Source: Saururus chinensis (taxonomy: Eukaryota; Streptophyta; Magnoliopsida; Piperales; Saururaceae). Taken from it: 64,000 nucleotides of DNA. The notes beneath the pieces are model-generated. The model had not been told where the DNA came from and ran no database searches. It saw only the letters and a program-made list of their open reading frames with translations. The stretch is from NCBI GenBank assembly GCA_035235625.1, contig CP141149.1, positions 16,991,893-17,055,892 of the forward strand, given 5' to 3'. Shown here piece after piece: positions 11,363-20,347 of this stretch. Numbering within the stretch: position 1 is the stretch's first letter; each line of letters begins with the position of its first letter. Both the position numbers and the translations under genes were made by a program.

Positions 11363-13576
11363 CTAAAATTCTTCAATCACTTCTTTTTCTTCGAGAATTG
11401 GGGCCACCATGTCATTTAACCTCTCCTCCTTTTTCCAAGGTTCCGGTGGCATAAACTCTGCCAAAGTACATGGAACTCTTGGCTCTTGTTCAAGTAATTC
11501 TATTGGCAAAACCTCACTTTTCCTCATTGCTCTTTTTTTCTTTTTGCTCTTATTTTTTGACTTAGTTACACCACGTAACTTTGGTAGGGGAAGGAATGCT
11601 CCCGTTCTAGTAATATCATACACTTTGGATGTACAAGATTTTTTCTTAACAATCTCCCACTTTTCATCCTTTAAGAAATCTGTATGTACCCACATGAAGG
11701 TGTCATCTGATATTTGAAGAGGGACAAGTGACTCGTAATCTTCTAGGAAAACTTATGTATATTTGAATTCCACATCCTCTTCTTCTTGAGGAGCTCTTAC
11801 TTGAATTGGCTCAAAAGCCCCAAATTGGATTGAGATTAAATTTGCAGAAACTTTCTTTTCTTCTCGAGTCAACCTAATAACTCCTTCATCAATTAGAGCC
11901 TGCACTTGATCCTTAAAGACATAACATTGTTTGATATTATGGCCTAGGATCCGATGGAACAAACAAAATGAGGGATCATTCGTTTGTTTTTCCTCATTTG
12001 GTCTCTTACACTCCGGAAGCTTGATGTTCCCCTTCTTCACCAACTCGTGAAAGAGGTTTTCAGTTTCATTTACATCAAAAGAATATTCTCTATTCATTCT
12101 TTCTTTTAATATTCTCTTCTTTACTTCAATCATCTTGTCTTTCTTCTCTTGAGATGTTGCTTCAGAAGTTTGAACAGAAAACGCTTCTTTCTTCTTAGTA
12201 GGCTTAACATACTCTTTCTTTTCACCACATTTTTCAGCTTCACGTTCAAACACTAAACGTTCTGCCTCAATAGCACTTTTCATGAGATCGTTAAAAGCTT
12301 CTGGCTTTATAGATCCCATCTTTGATTGAATCTTTACACGAAGATTCAAACGACATACTTCGGTAAGGTTCTTTTGAGTTGTTACATCTGGATACTTTAA
12401 TGCAAGAGCCCTCTATCTTTTTATGAAGTCACGTACTGTCTCTTTTGGCCCCTGCTTTGTTGAATAAAGTTGGGCCATAGAAGTGGTGGCTTCTTCATCA
12501 AAGAAATGACTCAAGAATTTAGCTTCCAAGTCTGCCCACGTTTGTACCGATTCTTCTGGCAAAGTCATATACCAGTCAAATGCAGTTCCCTTCAAAGTGC
12601 TGACAAATAATCTAATAAGTACAGCATCATTGCTAACAAGGTTTCCAGTTAAAGCCTTGAAGTGGCAAAGATGTTGTTTTGGAGAAGTTTGACCATTATA
12701 AGTTTGCAAGTTTGGCTGTTTGAATTTGGGTGGGAAAGGTATTTTATCCATCCAAGCTAGGTAAGGGGAATTTACTCCCGCTTTTCTCAACTTAGACTCT
12801 TCTTGGATGTGTTGAAGAGCTTTTTGCATCTCTTTTCTTGATACAAGTGCTTGAGGACTTTCCCTATTCATTCCTTCATTTTCTTGATAATTAACTTCAT
12901 GGAAGTCACCTTGATGATTAGAAGTGACTTGTTGTTGACTTTGAGTTCTTGTGGCTAATGCTCCAATCATGGCTTTCAATTCTTCTATTTGCTTCTCTTG
13001 ATCTACCATAAATTTAATAAAATGAGTAGGGACTTGCCCTATCTCTATGTCATCTTTTTCTCCTGTTGCCATGTGCACTCCAACTCTTCTGGATTCCAAA
13101 GAAGACAAAGTTACGGGAATAGTGTTGGAAGAAGTAGAACTATCCTCCACTTGAACCTCCTCTTCGCCATCGTCTTCTTCTCCGTGAGTGATTGAAGGGA
13201 ATTCATTTGTTGCAAAAATAAATTTAGGAGACCCTGATGAAGTCCTTGCACCCCCATCTTTCAAAGAATTTTTCTTTTTGCTTCTTGTGTAGTATTGAAT
13301 TGTTTTCATAGTTTCCTCTTCTTTACTTTTTGAGCCAACCATATTTACAATTGCAACATGAGGCTCCTCCTTAGGCCTCCACCTTTAGGTTGTTTTCAAG
13401 GTTTTGGGAGAACTTGAGCTCCAATTCTCAATTTCATCACTTAAAGACAATTTTTTCCAAGTACTATTAGTTATTTGACTTGATTTTCTAAAATTATTTC
13501 TCCTTCTTGGGGCAAACTCCATTGAAGAATCAGACTCGCTAGGAGAAGGTAGTATTTTAGGACTGCCTTGCATCAT
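11363..13576 (-). pseudogene. Gag core and zinc-knuckle region
   Basis: Four minus-strand stretches share one frame: 13385-13576, 12413-13342, 11753-12349 and 11363-11695. They are cut by TAA (13385-13387), TAG (12413-12415), TAA (11753-11755) and TAG (11363-11365). The capsid-like core includes TLKGTAFDWYMTLPEESVQTW and DLEAKFLSHFF (12,450-12,600), as in retrotransposon gag proteins. The knuckle is CLFHRILGHNIKQC (about 11,920-11,965), a Cys-His-His-Cys spacing common in Tat Gag. It continues in frame with the N-terminal repetitive part upstream. Gag forms the particle that packages element RNA. Confidence 0.85.
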
Positions 13577-13657
13577 ACCCTCCTCAAGAGTTGGGTGTTC
13601 CTTTTCCCCGAGTTATGAAGATTTGTTAATGCTATCATTCTTAAAATCTTCTCTCTG

Positions 13658-15040
13658 CTAACGAAACTTTGATCTATCAACGGTAGGATATAGAGTGAAC
13701 TTGGATGACCTCCTTCCTCCTAAGTATGGTTTTCCAAAGTCGTTCCCTCGATAGTCATTCTTTTCTTGGAAGTAAGGTACCATCTCACCATTGCCACACA
13801 TAGGGCATGAGAGTAACACACTTTGTTGAGTCATTTTTGAAAAAAATTCATGACGGGTGAAATCCTCAACTTCTCTTTTCGGGGAAGAGTTTCTCCATCT
13901 CATACTTTTTTGTCCTCTTCTTTTCATAGGCTTCCACCCCTTGGGATTGGAATTATTACCCAAAGTAGGATAACCATTTTCTGAAATTTCATTCTTCATT
14001 GCAAGTGAATCATGTTTAGTAACATGCCTTTTCGGGATGTGGTTTTCTTTTTGCCCAATCTTTTTATCATATGGGGTTTCCACCATCATGCAAGAAATTT
14101 CCTTTGACCTTGCCTTGAAAGCCGATGGCGTTTTCTTCTTTCCAAGCTGAAAAAATTGTCCATTCATGGGGAATGTTACAGTCATATGTCCATTTTTCTT
14201 TTTAGGCCTTTGAGGTCTCAAGAACAAACTCATTGTCATTTCTCCATTTATATTCTCCAATGGCTTAAACTGGTTGTTTTGTCGTAGCTCTTTGAAAGAG
14301 GTTGGAAAATGATCCATTGGATCCCATATACCAACATCAATGAGGCTATCATCCACATTTCTTTTAGCCCCTTGAACCATAGTTTTTTTCTTTTTCATGC
14401 GTCTTGAAACATTCAAAGCCTTTTTCGATTTTCCACCACGAACTTTGTTCCCTAGCCTTGAGAACACACTATCACCGCTCAAAACTTTGCCATGGGCAAA
14501 GTGAAGGGAGTGAGTGGTTTTAGGCTCCGGGTGAACTTGGTTCAATAGTTTTCCATGAGTATTGTAACTTAGCCTTGAAAACACACTATCACTGCTCAAA
14601 ACTTTGCCATGGGCAAAGTGAGGGGAGTGAGTGGTCTTAAGCTCCTCATGATCTTGGTTCACAAAGTCTTCAGAAGTATTATGCCTTAGCCTTGAAAACA
14701 CACTATCACCGCTCAAAACTTTACCATAGGCAAAGTGAGGGGAGTGAGTGGTCTTAGGCTCCTCATGATCTTGGTTCAAAAAGTCTTCAAGAGCATTGTG
14801 CCTTAGCCTTGAAAATACATTGTCACCGCTCAAAACTTTACCATAGGCAAAGTGAGGGGAGTGAGTGGTCTTAGGCAATGGAACATTCACTTTAGTCCTT
14901 GTCTTGGAACTACACGTAGCATCCATGCTAGCATCCAATGGAACCGCCATTTTTTCTTCATGTTTCTGTTTTGCCAAAAAGGCTCGAAACTTAGCCTCAT
15001 CAAAATTAATGATGAGCTTGAAATTTCCAGTAGCCTCCAT
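13658..15040 (-). CDS. N-terminal Gag extension / ORF1 with four 39-residue repeats
   Basis: An open frame runs from 15124, but the segment 15041-15124 is merely translation through the primer-binding site. The first plausible start after the PBS is ATG 15038-15040 (MEATGNFK). Residues about 55-210 consist of four tandem units of 39 residues, each containing KTTHSPHFAxGKVLSGDSVFSRL. The DNA repeats with a 117-bp period at about 14,450-14,880. The rest is Lys-rich (RRMKKKKT) with a CPMCGNGEMVPYF segment near the end. It ends at TAG 13658-13660 in the same frame as gag, so this stop may be ancestral (separate ORF1) or a lesion. The function is unknown; Tat/Ogre elements often carry an uncharacterised ORF1 upstream of gag. 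Confidence 0.6.
   Translation of the reverse strand: MEATGNFKLIINFDEAKFRAFLAKQKHEEKMAVPLDASMDATCSSKTRTKVNVPLPKTTHSPHFAYGKVLSGDNVFSRLRHNALEDFLNQDHEEPKTTHSPHFAYGKVLSGDSVFSRLRHNTSEDFVNQDHEELKTTHSPHFAHGKVLSSDSVFSRLSYNTHGKLLNQVHPEPKTTHSLHFAHGKVLSGDSVFSRLGNKVRGGKSKKALNVSRRMKKKKTMVQGAKRNVDDSLIDVGIWDPMDHFPTSFKELRQNNQFKPLENINGEMTMSLFLRPQRPKKKNGHMTVTFPMNGQFFQLGKKKTPSAFKARSKEISCMMVETPYDKKIGQKENHIPKRHVTKHDSLAMKNEISENGYPTLGNNSNPKGWKPMKRRGQKSMRWRNSSPKREVEDFTRHEFFSKMTQQSVLLSCPMCGNGEMVPYFQEKNDYRGNDFGKPYLGGRRSSKFTLYPTVDRSKFR
14450..14880 (-). repeat. 117-bp coding minisatellite, four units
   Basis: AAAACTTTACCATAGGCAAA-type segments and AACACACTATCA recur at 117-bp spacing (the TTG before the last phrase is at 14,458 and 14,575). 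The period equals 39 codons and preserves the reading frame. Confidence 0.9.
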
Positions 15041-15068
15041 TTTTGCCAAAAAGATGGAAGGAGGAGAA

Positions 15069-15087
15069 GGTCCCACCGGGTGTGCCA
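15069..15087 (-). other. Primer-binding site (PBS)
   Basis: On the minus strand, TGGCACACCCGGTGGGACC lies 6 nt inside the inferred LTR edge. It starts with TGG, complementary to a tRNA 3' CCA end. The primer tRNA is not assigned. A match to the 3' end of a tRNA of this species would confirm it. Confidence 0.75.
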
Positions 15088-15604
15088 GAAATCTGTTGGT
15101 GGATTTCGGTAGTTCTCTATGCACAAGACAAGGGAATGGATCGGATAATCCTTCCTTACAAGAGGTAAAGAAGAACCTTTTTTTATTTATGTGGGACGAC
15201 CTTCTCTTGATTAATCAAGACTACTCTTTACACTTTGAAGGGAGTAGTAGTGATTAATCAATTCTCGAAACCCTTCGATTAATTGGCAAAATGGAAGAAA
15301 CAACTGGAATTTTATTAAAATAAGAAAAGAGAATTATCAGGAGAAGTGGCTACAGCTTTTGAGTTTAAAAAGGAAAAGAAAAGAAGAAAACAAGGAAAAT
15401 TCTTCTTGAAGATGAGAGCTCTCCTTGCACAAGTTCTTCTTCCTTCTTGAGTGCTTCTATTTGTCTTCCAATTCCTCGATCTTCTTCGACTTTTTGAAGG
15501 TCAAGGCTTTTTAGAAACTTGGTGTGTGATGGACTTCTGGATTTCTCTTTTGGAGGTTCTGTAGACTTGAAAGCCAAAAGCCCCTTCTTATGGAAATGAA
15601 GGGG

Positions 15605-15612
15605 TATTTATA
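15605..15612 (-). promoter_or_regulatory. TATA box of the LTR promoter
   Basis: TATAAATA on the minus strand, about 510 bp before the LTR inner edge. This is the expected place for an LTR core promoter, with the transcript start expected near 15,575. The ORF at 15,365-15,577 then lies in R/U5 and is probably not a gene. Confidence 0.65.
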
Positions 15613-16181
15613 GGATGGGAGTTGCACGGTTAAGCAAAGTAGTGTGGTGAGTTGGAAAGGTAGTTTATGAGAAGTGGAGAGTGGATTAGTGGGAGATGAG
15701 AAAATGGGTTAGTGGGAGTGTTGGTGAGAACCACTTGATTAGTGGAGGAAGTGGGAAGTGTGAGAGAAGACCGGGCATTATACCTTTAACTTTGTCATCT
15801 CCACTTTCTTTTCTTTTTTATTATTATATATTTTTTTTATCATCCTTTTTTTATATTAGGGGATCACGAGTATCAAGGCTTTGATTTAATCTTCTCATTC
15901 CTTATGTGGGGCCCATGAAAATTTCCACACAACTTCTTTTTAAAAAAAAAAACTAAACAATAGCATAGGACCCACGAGTCTTACCTAGCCTTTTTCATTT
16001 ATTTCTCTTTTATGACTATTTTGTTGTGAGACTTATGAGGTCCCACATAGTCCTTTGTAAATTTTTATTACGTGGCCATGTGAGGCTTACAAAGCCTCCC
16101 TCAGCCGTTTAACTTTGAATGTAAAGAGGCCCCCATAATGTCCTCTCACAATAAAATTTTTGTTGGAAGCCTTAGTTCATT

Positions 16182-16259
16182 CCTACGTGTGTAGGATTTA
16201 GATCTTGCATCTTCACTTTTTTTTTGTTAAAAGCCTTAGTCTATTCCTACGTGTGTAGG
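16182..16259. promoter_or_regulatory. Two copies of a palindromic ACGT motif in LTR U3
   Basis: CCTACGTGTGTAGG occurs at 16182-16195 and 16246-16259, within a duplicated ~64-bp unit. It has CCTAC/GTAGG arms around TACGTGT, an ABRE/G-box-like core (ACGT) bound by plant bZIP factors. A regulatory role is inference. Confidence 0.45.
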
Positions 16260-18982
16260 ATTAGATTTTGCTTCCTTTTTTTTTTCTTTTTAGACTTTGT
16301 CCACTTCAGAGACTTTGTCTATTTAAAAATTTGGTCTCACTTAGAGCTAGTCAAGCTCCGAAATCTTGGCCTTTGGATTTTGATAAAAATTTTCTTTGTT
16401 TGGACTTTATCCGAATTTGAGACTTTATCCATTTTGACAATTTAGAGTTATCTGAAGCTAGTCAAGCTCCGAGATCTTTGCAATTGAATTTTGATTTGAT
16501 TTTGATTTTTTATTTTTTTTTTGTCAATAGGACTATTTTCCCCCTAGGGTTATGGGTGAACTGTTAAAAAAACCAGGGTCGGTTTAAGAGGTTCACTACT
16601 CTGCCAAACACTAGGATAACAATCCTGGGTCCATGACATGAAGGAGTGCCCTTAAGCGAAGTTATGGACCCATTACAGTTCAAAAAAACCTTAAATAATA
16701 TAATAAAAATACCCCTATGAGCAGACTTGCCGACATTCATGTTAAAGGAAGAGCAAGTCAATTTTAGAGTAGAGCCTCTAAAGAGGTCAATGACTTTAAA
16801 TCAATAGAAGGATACTGAGATGATAAGAATGAACCAAGGGAGAGTATCATACCCCAAGTTGTAGAATTATCCCAATGCCCTTAGGGGCTGTCTATCCTAT
16901 TTTAACAGAAATAAATACCCTAACTAAAGGTGAGTTAGGGCATGCCTCTAAATGGAAGGGGTGTGATCAGTAGGGGACACAAGGACCCCTACAAGTCACA
17001 GTGTCACTGGAAACAATGGGTAGAACCCTCATTCCTAAGGTTTAAGACAACATATGACACGTATCTACAACGCAGTGCATCGATCTACTAAAGTAGAATA
17101 TATGTAACTTGCATGATGCGTATGAGTTTCCTAGGCTTGAATTTGTCTAGCCCTAACCCTACAAATGAGTACAATGGGGATTCATTTATTACTAATGGGC
17201 TTGAGTCTTGTTAGTGTTGTTTGTTAAGACTTGTGTGAACCATATCATTTATCTTTACTTACTATGATGCATTTTTTTATGTTGATGTGTTAGTCTTATA
17301 ATGGTAATTTAAGGTTAAGAAAGATTAATCAAAAGAGATTGGTTAGCTTTGGATTGGGGAGGGGGGGACACCTAATTAAGATAAGGAATAAAATACTTTC
17401 AATGGGGTTTGGAACGGGTTCATGGAGTAAACATGGGCCTGACATAGAAACTTACCTTAGTTAATAAACCAATGGTAGTTATGGAAGTTTATCCTAGTAT
17501 CAAGCAAACTAATAAGGTTTGGGATGATTTCTAAGTCATATCTCATTGGATTAGTTATTTATTGGGTCGATTCACAATGCAAAGAGGATGCAATTAGTTG
17601 GACAAATATGTAACTAGATAAAATTAAACAAGTGGAAGTTTTGAATGTTTTGGAAGTCAATGGCCATATAGACATGAGTTACATTATTTATGTCATTAAG
17701 GACATTTTCCACAAAGTCAAAGAGGGTGGAGGTTGGGATTTTTGTACACTTTCTTCACAACCATGACGGTTTAGGTATTGGCCAAATAGGTCTTTATTAC
17801 CGATTTTTCGTAGGTATTTATATGACCATATAGTGAGTACGAAAAGAAAAGTTGCATGAGCATTATGGAAGGATTGTGTTTCTCCTCAATTTGTATCCAT
17901 AAGCACAGTTGTGATCCACTTCTCTAAATTCATGGCAGGCTATTGAGAGCCCTGGGGATTTAAACAGTCTTACTCCAATGTTATAGTTGGGTATTCAGGG
18001 ATTTCTTCAATAGTCAAGTTATCTTTGAGTTGATGCATATTTATATTATGTTTATATTTACTACACTGCAATTGTCGTGTTTTGACCTTCATCGAAAGTT
18101 ATATTATGTTTAACCTCGAGTTGAGTCAAAACAATGATGGATGATTAGTATCATGTGTCATTCTAGTTAATATATGATGTGACTGTCTGTCTAAAGGATT
18201 AGACAAAGTTATTAATTATTAAACAAGGGTTGTGAGATAAATAATGACATTGATTGCTATTGATTTTTAATTAGAACAAGTGGAATAATTAAAGAACTTG
18301 CATAAAATTTAGGTTAGTTGAGAATACATAAGCATTACATATTTGATGTTATGCCTTTTGAGATATTGTAGTTTCTATGCAGAACTACATCTGGATCTGA
18401 TCTTGTTTGAACTAACATTGGAAGTGTTTTTTTGATGAGTATGTAGGCAACTAATATATTAGTAATGTTGGCCCGATCCGAAAAATATTGATTAATCATT
18501 TTGTTATGTAGGAAACTCTTCTCTTGAAGGTGAAGAGGTTCCTTGGTTGTTTGGTTTTGTTGGTTATATGTTCTTCTAGCAAGGACTAGTAAAACTAGGA
18601 TTGGCAAACTTGGGATGTGGTTCCTTATTTCTAAAATTCTAATAAGTATTTGTAGCTTTGGTGCAAGAGCCAACTTAATTATTTATTTTCAAACTGATGA
18701 TGGACTTGTACTTAGATGGATAGCTTATTGTTATGGATTTTGATACATTAATAATATCATACGATTTGATATTCGTATTTATGAACCCTAGTTATCTTGA
18801 TTAGGATATTTAATCAAATTATTTATTTTGCATTAAGAAAGAAAAAAAATTCCCCATGACTTACTATTTATGATATTTTCCTAGCCTATAATATTATTCT
18901 ATGCGCTATAATCATAAAGGTTTTGATCCACTATCGATGTCTTGTCTATTAAAATTCATATGGCAACCGCACTTACAATGGT

Positions 18983-19030
18983 GAAGGGCATCGAAATTTT
19001 GATGCTACCATCAAAATTTTGATGCCCTTC
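18983..19030. repeat. Near-perfect 22-bp-arm hairpin, copy 1
   Basis: GAAGGGCATCGAAATTTTGATG is followed after 4 nt by its complement with one mismatch. The same hairpin is in copy 2 (30,708-30,754) with one base lost from the left arm. Around it several CATCAAAATTTTGATG-like segments recur (to about 19,170). Confidence 0.8.
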
Positions 19031-19362
19031 CAAGTATATCTCATTACATTCCATCGCAACATCTATCATAATGCCCATCACAACATCCATCAAAATTTGA
19101 TGGCAATTATAAGTAAGGTCATCGAAACTACGACCATTGCTAGAACTCCTATCCCAACAGGCCAACAAAGGCCATCGAAACAAAGGGCACCTCAGGTATA
19201 GTTGAATGTGTTTCAAAAATTACCTGCATTGTTGTTGTATTTGTCAGTCAATCTTTGAAGGTCAAGGCTCCCTATATTGGAGAACAATGCCCCTTTTGTT
19301 TTAGCTCCCCTTGATGCAGTTCTATGGATAGAGGGAATATATGGAGTGGGGAAGGGGCGGAT

Positions 19363-19460
19363 ATTGTCATGCCCCTGCACTGCCCAACCCGAGCCGAACC
19401 CGCTCCAAGGGCCGGACCAATGCACGGGATTGAAGAAAGCGGTTGAAGAAAATAACAAAA
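19363..19460. other. 98-bp unmatched filler at a deletion junction in copy 1
   Basis: The left side matches copy 2 up to 31,072 and the right side resumes at 34,780. The filler is GC-rich and starts near TGTCATGCCCC, which resembles an LTR start. It replaces about 3.7 kb that in copy 2 holds LUG exons 14-18 and an LTR fragment. Confidence 0.75.
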
Positions 19461-20347
19461 GACCAACAGAAAGTTTGACTTAGTATTTGTGTTTCTATAG
19501 GTAAATATATTGCTTAGATTATCAAGATACATGTGAAAAATCCATTTTTTGGTCACCGATACCATTTTCCTTGATATATTGGATTATATTGCTTAGATTA
19601 TCAAGATACATGTGAAAAATCCATTTCTGGGTCATCAATATCATTTTCCTTGATATATATTGCTTAGATTATTAAGATAAATGTGAAAAATCCATTTTTG
19701 GGTCACCAATATCATTTTCCTTGATATCTCCAATATATCTTATGTTTAGGTCATCAATATATCCTTTATATCGGATAAGCAAACTATGGTAATAATCTCA
19801 TGCATTCGGGACATATGATGTTATGACCTACCAAAAAACCGTTCTTAGGAATTTCTTGACAACCTACAATCTACTTACAGTTGTTTCTTCAGGACTGACA
19901 ATTTTTTTTCAATAAAAAAATAACATTGCATAATTCTGTTATACATACACTATTAGCTGAACATCAGTAAAGAAACAAATGTACAGCAACCATGACAAAG
20001 AAAAAATTTGCCGAATGAAGAAAATAAGCTACTAAAAACTAACTAAATATTGACGTAGCATTCACCAGTCCAGCCGTCCAGGTTTTCTTCCAGAGAAATT
20101 CGAAATTTACAGCTCCATATAAAATAAAAAAACTTCGCTAAGTCCATTTGCAAAGCAAATATGTAAAATTGGTAAGATGTAGATAAAAAACATGCATTTT
20201 GCTTGATTTCAAATTCCTAACATCTAAATCTTTTCACATTATTTGCTTTATAATATATGGATATTCAGAATCTTTTAAGGAGGATAACAATATTTTGCAT
20301 AATTAAGTAGAGCCTGGCAGAAGACTGCACTTGGTTATAATTCTCAC

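Larger units (their letters stand above)
1..16526 (-). mobile_element. Ty3/gypsy retrotransposon, Tat/Ogre-like, degenerate, 3' LTR outside window
   Basis: Seen: on the minus strand, from high to low coordinates, an LTR, a primer-binding site, gag with a CHHC-like zinc knuckle, an aspartic protease, reverse transcriptase with YVDD, RNase H, and integrase with HHCC and DDE residues, in Ty3 order (integrase last). No chromodomain follows integrase. A plus-strand gene with a plant mobile domain lies between pol and the missing 3' LTR. Known: Tat-lineage elements are large, lack chromodomains, and often carry extra ORFs before gag or after pol, some antisense and some with a domain otherwise linked to DNA transposons. 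Inference: a single Tat-type element over 16.5 kb long. It is dead as it stands, since all coding modules have stops or frame changes. Confidence 0.85.
15094..16526 (-). repeat. 5' LTR of the Tat-like element (about 1,433 bp)
   Basis: The inner edge is TGTTGG at 15094 (CCAACA on the minus strand), 6 nt from the PBS. The outer edge is TTTGTCA ending at 16526 (TGACAAAA on the minus strand). The outer edge is fixed independently, because sequence from 16,527 onward matches the second duplicate (28,183 onward) and sequence before it does not. Candidate target-site copy: ATAGG at 16527-16531. U3 contains two direct repeats: 64-bp spacing near 16,168/16,232 and 111-bp spacing near 16,346/16,457. 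The second LTR is not in the window, so the length rests on this one copy. Confidence 0.75.

Noticed and set aside
14450-14880. Direct repeats resembling a CRISPR array
   Set aside because: Contiguous 117-bp units without unique spacers, in frame within a retroelement protein of a plant.
15365-15577. 70-codon minus-strand frame as a gene
   Set aside because: It lies within the LTR just downstream of its TATA box, so it is leader sequence.
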